64,000 nucleotides of DNA from Cellulomonas terrae (GCF_007990265.1 NZ_BJWH01000010.1:1-64000); one strand, 5' to 3'; shown: positions 8,505 through 18,088, counted from the first letter of the stretch. A program made the numbers and translations. Notes: generated from the letters alone by a model not told the origin.

Positions 8505-9322
8505 TGCGCGCCGCCCTGCTCACCGAGTACCGCAAGCTGGTCACCACCCGGCTGTGGTGGATCCTCCTGCTGTGCATGGCCGTCTACATGGCGTTCCTGG
8601 CCGCCGTCCTCGGCTGGGGCATCACGCAGGGCGGCGGGATGGCGGGCCCCGGCCCCGGCGGCGGCGAGGACGACCTCGTCCTGGCCCCGGACGCCGTCGT
8701 GCGGGCCGTCTACACGATCGCCGTGACGTTCGGCTACGTGTTCCCGCTGCTGGTCGGCGCGCTCGCGGTCGCCTCCGAGTTCCGCCACCAGACCATCACC
8801 CCCACGCTGCTCGCCGAGCCGCGGCGGACGCTGCTGCTGTCCGCCAAGCTGGTCTCGGCCGGGATCGTGGGGCTGGTGTACGGCATCGTCGGCACGCTCG
8901 CCTCCGTCGGCGCGGGCGCCGCCGTGCTGACCCTGCTGGACCAGCCGACGTTCCTGGACCAGGCCTCGACGTGGCGGACGATCGCCCTGTCCGTCCTCGC
9001 GCTCGCGCTGTGGGCGGTCGTCGGTGTCGGGTTCGGCTCCGTGCTCACCAACCAGGTCGCGGTCATCGTGGTGGTGCTCGCGTTCACGCAGTTCGTCGAG
9101 CCGGTCCTGCGGTTCGTCCTGGCCCTGACCAGCTGGGGGGCCGACGTGGCCGCGTACCTCCCGGGCGCTGCCGGCGAGGCCGTCTCGGGCGGCAGCTTCT
9201 ACTCCGAGACCGGCGTCGGGTCGCTGCTCGAGTGGTGGCAGGGCGCCCTGGTGCTGGTGGCGTACGGGGTCGGGCTCGCCGCGATCGGGCGCGTCACGAC
9301 CTTCCGCCGCGACATCACGTGA
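8504..9322 (+). CDS. ABC-2 type transporter permease
   Basis: The 272-residue protein has about six hydrophobic segments, beginning with LWWILLLCMAVYMAFLAAVLG, and an internal GSEF-like EFRHQTITPTLLAEP motif. That motif is characteristic of ABC-2 permeases of the NatB/bacitracin exporter type. Its ATG overlaps the last base of the upstream TGA, so it is the membrane partner of the ATPase. There is no binding protein, which fits export rather than import. No clear terminator follows; 9323-9497 holds nothing I can identify. Confidence 0.88.
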   Translation: MRAALLTEYRKLVTTRLWWILLLCMAVYMAFLAAVLGWGITQGGGMAGPGPGGGEDDLVLAPDAVVRAVYTIAVTFGYVFPLLVGALAVASEFRHQTITPTLLAEPRRTLLLSAKLVSAGIVGLVYGIVGTLASVGAGAAVLTLLDQPTFLDQASTWRTIALSVLALALWAVVGVGFGSVLTNQVAVIVVVLAFTQFVEPVLRFVLALTSWGADVAAYLPGAAGEAVSGGSFYSETGVGSLLEWWQGALVLVAYGVGLAAIGRVTTFRRDIT

Positions 9323-9497
9323 GCCTGCGCGGGCACCAGCACAACCATGACCTCGCAGGGGTGCCGACAACCTCGCCTTGAGGGCGCGCGAACGGGCACG
9401 TTGCCCCCCGTTGACCCGCGTGTGCTGACCAGGTGAAGACGGCTGTGGATCCGTCCCGAACAGGCGTCCTGAGGCCGGTCGGAGTGCGCGGAGGCCG

Positions 9498-9503
9498 TAG
9501 TGT
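9498..9503 (+). promoter_or_regulatory. kgd: -10 element upstream of kgd
   Basis: TAGTGT at 9498-9503 fits the TAnnnT pattern and puts transcription start near 9510. This argues against the in-frame GTG at 9500 as a start codon, because it would lie inside the promoter. No convincing -35 is visible. Confidence 0.4.
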
Positions 9504-9586
9504 TGTCATCAACAGAAGTAGCAGTCGGACTAGCAGAGGCGCGGTCACGAACCGCAGCGGAAGTGGGCGATCCCAGCGTGACCCAG

Positions 9587-12500
9587 ATGGCGGATCCTGA
9601 CTCGACGCGTGCCGTTTTCGGCGCAAACGAGTGGCTCGTGGACGAGCTGTTCGAGCAGTACCAGAAGGACAAGAACTCGGTCGACCCGGCCTGGTGGGAC
9701 TTCTTCGAGGGCTACAAGCCCGAGGAGGCCTCCACGAACGGCTCGGCCCCGGCGCAGGCACCGGCGAACGGCGTCCCGCAGCCGGCCGCGCCGCCCCGCG
9801 GCGCCCATGCGGCTCCGCCGGCACCGCCTGCCGCGCCCGCCGCCGCCGCTGCTCCGGTCGCACCCGCGCCCGCGCCCGCCCCGGCCGCGCCGTTCGTCGA
9901 GCCGCCCGCGGTGACGTCGCCCATCGCGACCGCCCAGCCGGCCACGGCCCCGTACGCGCAGGTCGCCCAGCGGACCTCCACCGCCGACGAGACCGAGTCC
10001 GCGGACGACGTCCAGAAGCTGCGCGGCCCGGCCGCGCGGGTCGTGACGAACATGGAGTCCTCCCTCGAGGTCCCCACGGCCACCTCGGTGCGGGCGATCC
10101 CCGCCAAGCTGATGGTGGACAACCGCATCGTCATCAACAACCACCTCGCGCGCGGCCGCGGCGGGAAGATCTCCTTCACGCACCTCATCGGCTTCGCGAT
10201 GGTCGAGGCGCTGGCCGAGATGCCGGCGATGAACACCTCGTACACGCTGGCCGACGACAAGCCGAGCGTCCTGACCCCCGCGCACGTCAACGTCGGCATC
10301 GCGATCGACATGTCGAAGCCGGACGGCACGCGCCAGCTGCTGGTCCCGTCGATCAAGAAGTGCGAGACGCTCGACTTCGCCGGCTTCTGGTCCGCGTACG
10401 AGGACGTCGTGCGGCGCGCCCGCGCCAACAAGCTGACGGTCGACGACTTCGCGGGCACCACGATCTCGCTGACCAACCCCGGCACCATCGGGACGGTCCA
10501 CTCGGTCCCCCGCCTGATGCAGGGGCAGGGCACGATCATCGGCGTCGGCGCCATGGACTACCCGGCGGAGTTCGCGGGGACGTCCGAGGACGCGCTGAAC
10601 AAGATGGGCGTCTCGAAGGTCCTGACGCTCACCTCGACGTACGACCACCGGATCATCCAGGGCGCGCAGTCCGGGGACTTCCTGCGGATCATCAGCCGCA
10701 AGCTGCTCGGCGAGGACGGCTTCTACGACCGCGTCTTCGCGGCCCTGCGCGTCCCGTACGAGCCGGTCCGGTGGGTGCGGGAGACCGCCGACGCCGATGC
10801 CGACGCGATCAAGCCGGCCCGCATCGCGGAGCTGATCCACTCGTACCGCTCGCGCGGCCACCTCATGGCGGACACGGACCCGCTGGCCTACCGGCAGCGC
10901 AAGCACCCGGACCTGGACGTGCAGACGCACGGCCTGACGCTCTGGGACCTCGACCGGGTGTTCCCCACCGGCGGCTTCGGCGGCAAGCCCCGCGCCAAGC
11001 TCCGTGAGGTGCTCGGCCTGCTGCGCGACTCGTACTGCCGCACGGTCGGCGTCGAGTACATGCACCTGCAGGACCCGCGGCAGCGCAAGTGGCTCCAGGA
11101 GCGGCTCGAGTCGGGCTACGCCCGCACGCCGCGCGAGGACCAGCTGCGCATCCTGCGCCGGCTCAACGCGGCGGAGGCCTTCGAGACCTTCCTGCAGACC
11201 AAGTACGTCGGTCAGAAGAGATTCTCGCTCGAGGGTGGCGAGTCGGTCATCGCCCTGCTCGACGCGATCCTGTCCAAGGCCGCGAACAGCGGGCTCGACG
11301 AGGTCGGCATCGGCATGGCCCACCGTGGCCGGCTGAACATCCTGGCCAACATCGCCGGCAAGTCCTACGCGCAGATCTTCAGCGAGTTCGAGGGCAACCA
11401 GGACCCCAAGTCGGTCCAGGGCTCGGGCGACGTGAAGTACCACCTGGGCACCGAGGGCACGTTCACGGCGGAGTCCGGCGCGACGACCGCGGTGTACCTG
11501 GCCGCCAACCCGTCGCACCTCGAGGCGGTCGACCCGGTGCTCGAGGGCATCGTGCGCGCCAAGCAGGACCGCATCGACCTCGGTGGCGACGGGTTCTCCG
11601 TGCTGCCGATCCTCATCCACGGTGACGCGGCCTTCGCGGGCCAGGGTGTCGTGTTCGAGACGCTCAACCTCGCACAGCTGCGCGGGTACCGCACCGGCGG
11701 CACCATCCACGTCATCATCAACAACCAGGTGGGCTTCACCACGGGCCCGTCGTCGTCGCGCTCGTCGCAGTACGCGACCGACGTCGCCAAGGGCCTGCAG
11801 GTGCCGATCTTCCACGTCAACGGGGACGACCCCGAGGCGTGCGTGCGGGTCGCAGAGCTGGCCTTCGAGTACCGCGAGCAGTTCGACCGCGACGTCATCA
11901 TCGACATGGTCTGCTACCGCCGCCGAGGTCACAACGAGGGCGACGACCCCTCGATGACGCAGCCGCTCATGTACAACCTCATCGAGGCGAAGCGCTCGGT
12001 GCGCAAGCTCTACACCGAGACCCTGGTGGCGCGCGGCGACCTGACGATCGCCGACGCCGAGCAGGCGCTGCAGGACTACCAGCAGCAGCTCGAGCGGGTG
12101 TTCACGGAGACCCGCGAGGACGGCTACACGCCGGCCCCGCCGGAGGCCGAGGCCGTCAAGGGCCTGGAGCGTCCGGAGTCGCAGCTCGAGGACGCGGGCG
12201 TGATGGTCGGCTGGAAGACCGCCGTCGACGCCTCGATCCTGGAGCGGATCGGCCGGGCGCACGTCCGTCCGCCGGAGGGCTTCACGGTCCACCCGAAGCT
12301 GGCGCAGCTGCTGGCCAAGCGCGAGGCGATGACCCGCGAGGGTGGCATCGACTGGGGCTACGGCGAGCTGCTCGCGTTCGGGTCGCTGCTGGTCGAGGGC
12401 ACGCCGGTGCGGCTCGCCGGGCAGGACTCTCGTCGCGGCACCTTCGTCCAGCGGCACGCGGTCATGCACGACCGGGACACCGGTGCGGAGTGGACGCCCC

Positions 12501-13369
12501 TGCTGTACCTGTCGGCCGACCAGGCGAAGTTCTGGGTCTACGACTCGTCGCTGTCGGAGTACGCGGCGCTCGGGTTCGAGTACGGCTACTCGGTCGAGCG
12601 TCCGGACGCCCTGGTGCTCTGGGAGGCGCAGTTCGGCGACTTCGTCAACGGCGCGCAGACGATCATCGACGAGTTCATCTCGTCGGCGGAGCAGAAGTGG
12701 GCGCAGCGCTCGTCGGTGGTCCTCCTGCTCCCCCACGGGTACGAGGGCCAGGGTCCGGACCACTCGTCGGCGCGCATCGAGCGGTTCCTGCAGCTCGCGG
12801 CCGAGGACAACATGACGATCGCGCAGCCGTCGACGCCGGCGTCGCACTTCCACCTGCTGCGCCGCCAGGCCTACGACCGGCCGCGTCGCCCGCTCGTGGT
12901 GTTCACGCCGAAGTCGATGCTGCGCCTGAAGTCGGCGTCGTCGGACGTCGCGGACTTCACGTCCGGGACGTTCCGCACGGTCATCGGCGACGACCTGGCC
13001 GCCGCCAAGGCGGGGCAGGTCACCCGCGTGCTGCTCTGCTCGGGCAAGGTCTACTGGGACCTGCTCGCCCACCGCGTGAAGACGGGCGACGAGCACACCG
13101 CCATCGTGCGGCTGGAGCAGCTCTACCCGCTCGACGCCGAGGCGGCCCGTGCCGCGGTGGCGCCGTTCGACGGTGCCGAGCTGGTGTGGGTGCAGGACGA
13201 GCCGCGCAACCAGGGTCCGTGGACGTTCCTGTCCATGCACCTACCGCAGCTGCTGAACCGCACGCTCCGGGTGGTCTCCCGCAAGGAGTCGGCGTCGCCG
13301 GCCGCGGGGTCCGCCAAGAAGCACCAGGCCCAGCAGGCGAACCTCATCGAGACGGCGTTCGCGCGCTGA
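9587..13369 (+). CDS. kgd: Multifunctional 2-oxoglutarate decarboxylase/dehydrogenase E1 with fused acyltransferase domain
   Basis: The ~1260-residue protein has the actinobacterial Kgd layout. An N-terminal helix ([14 protein letters not shown]) is followed by a Pro/Ala linker (about 45-130). An E2-like acyltransferase domain contains the DHR motif with His354. The thiamine-diphosphate E1 domain has GMAHRGRLN near 578, GDAAFAGQG and NNQVGFTT. The transketolase-like pyrimidine-binding and C-terminal domains complete it. It converts 2-oxoglutarate to succinyl-CoA in the TCA cycle with lipoyl partners encoded elsewhere, and it can also act as a decarboxylase. In other actinobacteria it is inhibited by a GarA/OdhI-type protein. 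The start is ATG 9587 or GTG 9578; neither has a clear ribosome binding site. It is monocistronic and ends at a strong terminator. Confidence 0.93.
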   Translation: MADPDSTRAVFGANEWLVDELFEQYQKDKNSVDPAWWDFFEGYKPEEASTNGSAPAQAPANGVPQPAAPPRGAHAAPPAPPAAPAAAAAPVAPAPAPAPAAPFVEPPAVTSPIATAQPATAPYAQVAQRTSTADETESADDVQKLRGPAARVVTNMESSLEVPTATSVRAIPAKLMVDNRIVINNHLARGRGGKISFTHLIGFAMVEALAEMPAMNTSYTLADDKPSVLTPAHVNVGIAIDMSKPDGTRQLLVPSIKKCETLDFAGFWSAYEDVVRRARANKLTVDDFAGTTISLTNPGTIGTVHSVPRLMQGQGTIIGVGAMDYPAEFAGTSEDALNKMGVSKVLTLTSTYDHRIIQGAQSGDFLRIISRKLLGEDGFYDRVFAALRVPYEPVRWVRETADADADAIKPARIAELIHSYRSRGHLMADTDPLAYRQRKHPDLDVQTHGLTLWDLDRVFPTGGFGGKPRAKLREVLGLLRDSYCRTVGVEYMHLQDPRQRKWLQERLESGYARTPREDQLRILRRLNAAEAFETFLQTKYVGQKRFSLEGGESVIALLDAILSKAANSGLDEVGIGMAHRGRLNILANIAGKSYAQIFSEFEGNQDPKSVQGSGDVKYHLGTEGTFTAESGATTAVYLAANPSHLEAVDPVLEGIVRAKQDRIDLGGDGFSVLPILIHGDAAFAGQGVVFETLNLAQLRGYRTGGTIHVIINNQVGFTTGPSSSRSSQYATDVAKGLQVPIFHVNGDDPEACVRVAELAFEYREQFDRDVIIDMVCYRRRGHNEGDDPSMTQPLMYNLIEAKRSVRKLYTETLVARGDLTIADAEQALQDYQQQLERVFTETREDGYTPAPPEAEAVKGLERPESQLEDAGVMVGWKTAVDASILERIGRAHVRPPEGFTVHPKLAQLLAKREAMTREGGIDWGYGELLAFGSLLVEGTPVRLAGQDSRRGTFVQRHAVMHDRDTGAEWTPLLYLSADQAKFWVYDSSLSEYAALGFEYGYSVERPDALVLWEAQFGDFVNGAQTIIDEFISSAEQKWAQRSSVVLLLPHGYEGQGPDHSSARIERFLQLAAEDNMTIAQPSTPASHFHLLRRQAYDRPRRPLVVFTPKSMLRLKSASSDVADFTSGTFRTVIGDDLAAAKAGQVTRVLLCSGKVYWDLLAHRVKTGDEHTAIVRLEQLYPLDAEAARAAVAPFDGAELVWVQDEPRNQGPWTFLSMHLPQLLNRTLRVVSRKESASPAAGSAKKHQAQQANLIETAFAR

Positions 13370-13382
13370 CGACCGGCTGACC

Positions 13383-13414
13383 GAGGGCCGCATCCCTGCC
13401 GGGGTGCGGCCCTC
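13383..13414. terminator. Bidirectional terminator between kgd and the GlxA-type gene
   Basis: A 14-bp stem with one G-T pair (13383-13396 with 13401-13414) and a 4-nt loop sits between two convergent genes. There is no U-tract, as is common in high-GC genomes. Confidence 0.75.
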
Positions 13415-13420
13415 TGCGCG

Positions 13421-14380
13421 TCAGGAGACGGGCGTCGGCGCGAACGTCCGCCGGTAGGCCTGCGGGCTGGTGCCGAGCGTGCGGGCGAAGTGGTGGCGCA
13501 GGACCGCGGCCGTGCCGAAGCCGCACAGCCGCGCGATCTCCTCGATGCTCGCGTCGGACCGTTCGAGCATCTCCTGGGCGCGCACGACGCGCTGGCGGGT
13601 GATCCAGGCGGCCGGGGTGGTCCCGGTCTCGGCGCGGAACCGGCGGGCGAACGTCCGCTCGGACACGAACGCGCGAGCCGCCAGGTCGGGCACGCTCAGC
13701 TCCTCCTCGAGGTTCTCGACCATCCACGCGAGCAGGGGCGCCAGGGTGTCCGCGTCGCACGGCAGGGGCGTGTCGACGTACTGCGCCTGGCCGCCGTCGC
13801 GGTGCGGCGGTACGACCATCCGGCGGGCGATGGCCGACGCGGCGGTCGCTCCGAGCTCACGCCGGACGAGGTGCAGGCACGCGTCGATGCCCGCCGCGGT
13901 GCCTGCGCTGGTGATCACGCGGTCGTCGTCGACGTACAGGACGGCAGGGTTCACCCGGGCCTGCGGGAAGGTCCGGCCCAGCTCGTCGGTGTACATCCAG
14001 TGCGTGGTGCACTGCCGGCCGTCGAGGAGCCCTGCCTGACCGAGCGCGAACGAGCCGCTGCAGATGCTCAGCACCCACGCCCCGCGCGCGTGCGCGTCCC
14101 GCAGCGCGTCGAGAACCGCCTCGGGCACCGGTCCGGAGGTGCCGTACGCGGGGATGATGACCAGGTCGACGTCCCGCGTGGCCTCCAGGCCGTGCTCGAC
14201 GACGATCGAGAAGTGCCCGGCGTCCTTGGTCCTGATCACGCCCGGCTCGACGCCGCAGATGGTGAAGTCGAACGCCGGTCCCCCCGTGTCGCGGCGGTCG
14301 ATGCCGAACACCTCGCACGCGACGCCCAGCTCGAAGGGTGCGACGTTCGGCAGGGCGATGACGGCGACGGATCGGAGCAT
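13421..14380 (-). CDS. GlxA-type transcriptional regulator (DJ-1/PfpI domain plus AraC HTH)
   Basis: The 319-residue protein has an N-terminal DJ-1/PfpI-like domain (about 1-190, SVAVIALPNVAPFELG and VLSICSGSFALGQAGLLDGR). An AraC-type DNA-binding domain follows (about 215-315, FVSERTFARRFRAETGTTPAAWITRQRV). Proteins of this build control catabolism of nitrogenous or small organic compounds, with the first domain as ligand sensor. I start at MLRSVAVI (14380), because the open frame upstream to 14461 runs into the promoter region of the divergent small gene. No metabolic partner gene lies beside it, so the regulon is unknown. Confidence 0.88.
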   Translation of the reverse strand: MLRSVAVIALPNVAPFELGVACEVFGIDRRDTGGPAFDFTICGVEPGVIRTKDAGHFSIVVEHGLEATRDVDLVIIPAYGTSGPVPEAVLDALRDAHARGAWVLSICSGSFALGQAGLLDGRQCTTHWMYTDELGRTFPQARVNPAVLYVDDDRVITSAGTAAGIDACLHLVRRELGATAASAIARRMVVPPHRDGGQAQYVDTPLPCDADTLAPLLAWMVENLEEELSVPDLAARAFVSERTFARRFRAETGTTPAAWITRQRVVRAQEMLERSDASIEEIARLCGFGTAAVLRHHFARTLGTSPQAYRRTFAPTPVS

Positions 14381-14460
14381 GCAGCCAGCATCCGAAGTTC
14401 GTGGCGGAATGTCAACGGTCAGCGTCAGTTCTGCCACTCGTGGCGCGTTGTCGACGAGCA

Positions 14461-14635
14461 TAGATTTTCAGCCATGATCACCATCTGGATCGTCCTCGCA
14501 CTGGTTGCCGCAGCCTGGCTGATCGCCCGCCTGGTCGTCACGCTGCGCCACGACGGACTCGGCAGCGCCCAGCCGCCCGCGTCCCACGCCGACTGGTCCT
14601 CGGACCTGCCGAGCCACCCGTACCGCAGCGCCTGA
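14461..14635 (+). CDS. Small single-pass membrane protein, likely leaderless
   Basis: ATG 14474 opens a 53-codon frame. It begins MITIWIVLALVAAAWLIARL, one clear transmembrane helix, followed by a polar tail (to 14635). TAGATT at 14461-14466 lies 7 nt before the ATG, the arrangement of a leaderless gene; the interval given here includes that hexamer. A 15-bp hairpin follows the stop. The independent promoter and terminator make a real gene likely despite the small size. I recognise no family. It is divergent from the GlxA-type regulator and shares its upstream region. Confidence 0.7.
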
Positions 14636-14692
14636 CCGCGCACCCGCGACGCTTCACACGTTCCACCCACGACAGGCCCGTCGATGAACCCG

Positions 14693-14733
14693 CGGCCGTC
14701 GTCGCACCCTGAGAGACTGTGCGACGACGGCCG
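14693..14733 (+). terminator. Terminator after the small membrane protein gene
   Basis: A perfect 15-bp stem (14693-14707 with 14719-14733) with an 11-nt loop lies 58 bp after the stop codon. The rest of 14636-14770 shows nothing else. Confidence 0.75.
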
Positions 14734-14777
14734 TCACCCGGCGGCCCGTCGGGGTCGGACGGCGAGAGGTGACGCGC

Positions 14778-15377
14778 GTGGGAGAGCTGCCGCTGCGACT
14801 GGCGGTGGTCGGTGACGAGCTCGTCGCCGGAGCAGGCGACGCCAAGGGACTGGGCTGGGTGGGTCGCGTGACCGCCCGGACGCCCACCCCGGACCCGCTC
14901 ACCGTCCTGACGCTCGCCGTGCCGGGCGAGACCACGACCGGGCTCGGGGCGCGGTGGGACGACGAGACGTCGCGCCGCTGGTCGCCCGACACCGACAACC
15001 GGCTGGTCATCGCGCTCGGCCGCGCGGACGTCGCCGCCGGCCTCTCCCTGGCCCGCAGCCGGCTCAACCTGGCCAACATCCTCGACGTGGCCGACCAGCG
15101 CCGCATCCCCGCGTTCGTCGTCGGTCCACCGCCGGGTGTCACGGCCGACAACGAGAAGATCGCCGACCTGTCCGCCGCGTTCGCGGACGTGGCCGCCCGG
15201 CGGCGCGTGCCGTTCGTGGACACGTACACCCCGCTCGCCGCGCACGACCAGTGGCTGGGCGACCTGGCGGCAGGCGACGGCGTCCTGCCCGGCCAGGCCG
15301 GGTACGGCCTGATGGCCTGGCTGGTGCTGCACACCGGGTGGCACGCCTGGCTCGGCCTGCCCGACGACGGCGCCTGA
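14778..15377 (+). CDS. SGNH/GDSL-fold protein with replaced catalytic residues
   Basis: The 199-residue protein resembles SGNH hydrolases: block I LRLAVVGDELVAGAG, the predicted beta-alpha alternation and a C-terminal DGVLPGQAGYGLMAWLVL. The block I serine of GDS is Glu (GDE), the block III GxND is GRAD, and the His of DxxHP is Leu (DGVLP). It therefore looks unable to use the normal esterase mechanism and may be a binding or structural protein. I prefer GTG 14778 over GTG 14769 because GAGAGG (14764-14769) is then 8 nt upstream. There is no signal peptide, so it is cytoplasmic. It is monocistronic. Confidence 0.75.
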   Translation: MGELPLRLAVVGDELVAGAGDAKGLGWVGRVTARTPTPDPLTVLTLAVPGETTTGLGARWDDETSRRWSPDTDNRLVIALGRADVAAGLSLARSRLNLANILDVADQRRIPAFVVGPPPGVTADNEKIADLSAAFADVAARRRVPFVDTYTPLAAHDQWLGDLAAGDGVLPGQAGYGLMAWLVLHTGWHAWLGLPDDGA

Positions 15378-15409
15378 CCGCCCGACGACGGGCGAGCGGG
15401 CGGTCAGGC
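15372..15409. terminator. Bidirectional terminator between the SGNH-fold and PadR genes
   Basis: A perfect 13-bp stem (15372-15384 with 15397-15409) with a 12-nt loop sits between convergent genes. The stop codon of the plus-strand gene lies inside its left arm. Confidence 0.75.
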
Positions 15410-15419
15410 CGTCAGTCGG

Positions 15420-16034
15420 TCACCGCAGGGTGCCTCGCACCGCGGTCAGCGCCGAGTCCAGGACGGTGCGCAGCGTGTCGAGCGTGAGCTGCTCGACCTT
15501 CCCGTCGGCGTCCGCCCGACGCAGGTCCGCCCGGAGCTCGTCGCGGAACCGGCCGATCATGGCCTCTGCATCCATGTACCGGACGTGCGACGCGAGCCGC
15601 GGATCGTCCGGCGACATCCCGGACTGGTGCGGGACCGCCGATGCCCGCGCCTGCTGAGCGGCCGCCGCGAGGTCGGCACGGAGCCCGCGCATGGACCCGC
15701 GCACGTCCTCGCGGACCTGGGCGGCGCGCTCCCGGACGGACTCCGCGATGCCCTCCTCGAGATGGCCGAGCTCGGCCCGGCGCGCGTCGAGCTCGGCGTA
15801 GCCGACCTCGGTGAGCGCGTACGTGCTCTTGCGCTCCTCGTCGACCCGCTGCACCAGGCCCTCCTCCTCGAGGCGGGCCAGCCGCGGGTAGACGGTGCCG
15901 GGGCTGGGGCGATAGGTACCTCCGAACCGGTCCGACAGAGCGGTGATGAGCTCGTAGCCGTGCTTGGGGCCGCTCTCCAGCAGCGACAGCAGGTAGAGGC
16001 GCAGCTGTCCGTGCGCGAAGACGGGCGCCATCAT
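15420..16034 (-). CDS. PadR-family transcriptional regulator
   Basis: The 204-residue protein has the PadR winged helix in its first ~85 residues (RLYLLSLLESGPKHGYELITAL, GTVYPRLARLEEEGLV, KSTYALTEVGYAELDARR). A longer helical C-terminal region follows, probably for dimerisation. PadR proteins repress their own operon and are often released by hydrophobic ligands. Its ATG overlaps the stop of the upstream DUF4097 gene (TGATG), so both form one operon. Three palindromes upstream of that operon (16867-16939) are its probable binding sites. Confidence 0.9.
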   Translation of the reverse strand: MMAPVFAHGQLRLYLLSLLESGPKHGYELITALSDRFGGTYRPSPGTVYPRLARLEEEGLVQRVDEERKSTYALTEVGYAELDARRAELGHLEEGIAESVRERAAQVREDVRGSMRGLRADLAAAAQQARASAVPHQSGMSPDDPRLASHVRYMDAEAMIGRFRDELRADLRRADADGKVEQLTLDTLRTVLDSALTAVRGTLR

Positions 16035-16852
16035 CACGCGACCCCGGTCCCGGCGCCGCGCAGCACCGTCAGGTGCCCGGAGACCGTGCTGGACGACACG
16101 AAGCACGCGCCGTCACCGGTGCGCAGGTCGACCTTGCGGTGCCCCGGCGTCGTGCCCTTGTACTCCTCGCCGTCCACGACGAGTCGCCCGGACACCGACT
16201 GTCCCTTGACCTGCACGCCCTTGCCCTCGGGCAGCCGGACGGTGACGTCGCCGGAGACCGTCGTCGCGGTGACGCTCGACGTCCCGGACGTGACGTCGAA
16301 GGTCAGCGAGCCCGAGACCGAGTTCGCCTGCACGAGGCTCAGCTCCCCCGACGCGGCGAGCTCGCCGGAGACCGTGTTGAGCTTGAGGTCGCCGCGGTGG
16401 TCGCGGACCACGATCTCGCCGGAGACCGTGTTGGCGCTGAGCCGGCCGCGAGTGCCGTCGGTGATGAGCGTGCCGGACACCGTGGACACCGACGCGTCCT
16501 GCTCGATCCCGGCCAGCAGGCCGTCTGCCGAGACCGTGCCCACCTTCGCGTGCACCTCGCGCGGGACCGCGAGGTGCACGTCGGCCTTGTCCTTGCCGCT
16601 GAAGTTCCGGAACTTCTCCAGGAACCCGTCCCAGCCGCCCAGCGTGAACTGGTAGCCGACCCGCAGCTCTCCGTCACCGGAGAGGCTGACCTCCAAGGGG
16701 CGGCCGTCGACGGCGTGCACCTCGATGCGCGCACCGGGCCCGTCGTGCGCGACGACGTCCACCCGACCTCCGGCCAGCTGGACGCGCAGGCTGGTGATCG
16801 CCTCGATCTCGATGATCTGCGGGCCGGCGACGACCCAGGACTCGCTTGCCAT
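16034..16852 (-). CDS. DUF4097 repeat protein
   Basis: The 272-residue protein contains seven copies of [TS]VSG spaced about 17-22 residues apart between roughly 110 and 265 (for example NTVSGEIV, NSVSGSLT, STVSGHLT). This pattern is typical of the DUF4097 beta-solenoid family, where each repeat forms one rung. I see no signal peptide or membrane helix. The function of the family is unknown; members often sit next to PadR regulators and are thought to relate to envelope stress. It is the first gene of a two-gene operon with the PadR gene. Confidence 0.85.
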   Translation of the reverse strand: MASESWVVAGPQIIEIEAITSLRVQLAGGRVDVVAHDGPGARIEVHAVDGRPLEVSLSGDGELRVGYQFTLGGWDGFLEKFRNFSGKDKADVHLAVPREVHAKVGTVSADGLLAGIEQDASVSTVSGTLITDGTRGRLSANTVSGEIVVRDHRGDLKLNTVSGELAASGELSLVQANSVSGSLTFDVTSGTSSVTATTVSGDVTVRLPEGKGVQVKGQSVSGRLVVDGEEYKGTTPGHRKVDLRTGDGACFVSSSTVSGHLTVLRGAGTGVA

Positions 16853-16866
16853 GATGCTCTCCCATT

Positions 16867-16939
16867 CGCGATATATCTCGTTCCGGCAAACACGTTATAT
16901 CGCGTATCTCGTCGACGCAAGATCTCGCGACATATCGCG
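16867..16939 (-). promoter_or_regulatory. Three-copy palindromic operator of the DUF4097-PadR operon
   Basis: Three 14-mers match the palindrome CGCGATATATCGCG. They are 16867-16880 (CGCGATATATCTCG, one mismatch), 16891-16904 (CACGTTATATCGCG, two mismatches) and 16926-16939 (CGCGACATATCGCG, one mismatch). They lie 15-87 bp upstream of the operon's start codon in an unusually AT-rich patch, so they should overlap its promoter. PadR autorepression is the simplest reading. Confidence 0.7.
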
Positions 16940-16956
16940 TCTCCTGGAACGAGAAG

Positions 16957-16984
16957 AGCCCGCGACCCGGGAGGGTCGCGGGCT
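16957..16984 (-). terminator. Terminator of pilT
   Basis: A 12-bp perfect stem AGCCCGCGACCC/GGGTCGCGGGCT (16957-16968, 16973-16984) with a GGGA loop lies 16 bp after the pilT stop. It insulates the next operon on the same strand. Confidence 0.8.
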
Positions 16985-16999
16985 CCGCTCGTGGAGGGT

Positions 17000-18088
17000 T
17001 CAGGACACGAGGCCGGCCTGCCGCAGCTCGACGGTGAGGTCGTGCGGGCTGGTCGACGCGGACAGCGCCTCGTCGTAGGTGATGACGTCGTCCCGGACCA
17101 GCTGGAACAGGTGCTGGTCGAACGTCTGCATCTTGTAGAAGTCGCCCTCCTTGATCAGGTCGATCAGCGGAGGGGCGTCCTCGGGGTCCAGGATCGCGTC
17201 GCGCGTCCGGCCCGTGTTGATCATGACCTCGATCGCCGGCCGGCGGCCCGTGCCGTCGGCGAGCCGGACCAGGCGCTGGGAGACGATGCCGCGCAGGGCC
17301 TGGGCCAGCGCGATGCGGACCTGCTTCTGCTCGTGCGGCGGGAAGAAGTCGATGATGCGGTTGATCGTCTCGGCCGCGTCGATCGTGTGCAGCGTCGACA
17401 GGACGAGGTGCCCGGTCTCGGCGGCGGACAGCGCCGCGCGCACCGTCTCGACGTCACGCATCTCGCCGACCAGGATCACGTCCGGGTCCTGGCGCATCGC
17501 GGCCCGGAGCGCGACCGTGAAGTCCGCGGTGTCCTGGCGGACCTCGCGCTGGGACACGATCGACTTCTTGTCCTGGTGCAGGATCTCGATCGGGTCCTCG
17601 ATGGTGACGATGTTGACCTCACGCAGCGTGTTGATGAGGTCGACCATCGACGCCAGCGTCGTCGTCTTGCCCGAGCCGGTCGGGCCGGTCACCAGGACCA
17701 GACCACGGGGCTCCAGGGCGAGCTCGCCGATCACCTCGGGCAGCGCCAGCTCGGCCAGCGCCTGGGCGCCCACGGCGACCCGGCGGAAGACCATGCCGTA
17801 CGTGCCGCGCGCCTGGTAGGCGTTCACGCGGAACCGGCCGACGCCGGAGACCGAGTAGGCGAAGTCCGCCTCGTGGTGCTCGCGGAACTGGTCGACCAGG
17901 TCGTCCGGCAGGACCTCCTCGAGCATCCGCTCGGTGTCCGCGGGCTTGAGGTCGGGCACCTGCAGCTTGCGCAGCCGCCCGTCGACGCGCACGCGCGGGG
18001 CTGACCCGACCTTGCAGTGCAGGTCGGAGCCGCCCGTGCTCGCGAGGGCGTGCAGGAACGGGATGACGGACTGTGTCGGCTGACTCAC
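17000..18088 (-). CDS. pilT: PilT-type hexameric ATPase (type IV pilus retraction family)
   Basis: The 362-residue protein has the small N-terminal domain (SVIPFLHALASTGGSDLHCKVG). The ATPase core has Walker A GPTGSGKTTTLASM, an Asp box with TIEDPIE, Walker B DVILVGEMRD and the His box TGHLVLSTLHT. PilT proteins depolymerise type IV pili from the cytoplasmic side and power twitching. No other pilus gene is nearby, so partners must be encoded elsewhere. The start is GTG 18088, where homology begins; the open frame upstream to 18478 runs through the bL37 gene and is not coding. The gene is monocistronic. Confidence 0.88.
   Translation of the reverse strand: MSQPTQSVIPFLHALASTGGSDLHCKVGSAPRVRVDGRLRKLQVPDLKPADTERMLEEVLPDDLVDQFREHHEADFAYSVSGVGRFRVNAYQARGTYGMVFRRVAVGAQALAELALPEVIGELALEPRGLVLVTGPTGSGKTTTLASMVDLINTLREVNIVTIEDPIEILHQDKKSIVSQREVRQDTADFTVALRAAMRQDPDVILVGEMRDVETVRAALSAAETGHLVLSTLHTIDAAETINRIIDFFPPHEQKQVRIALAQALRGIVSQRLVRLADGTGRRPAIEVMINTGRTRDAILDPEDAPPLIDLIKEGDFYKMQTFDQHLFQLVRDDVITYDEALSASTSPHDLTVELRQAGLVS

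Noticed and set aside
9545-13240. A 1231-codon open frame on the minus strand opposite kgd
   Set aside because: It is an antisense shadow typical of GC-rich coding DNA: rich in Arg/Val/Gly/Leu, with no recognisable domain. The plus strand encodes a certain Kgd.
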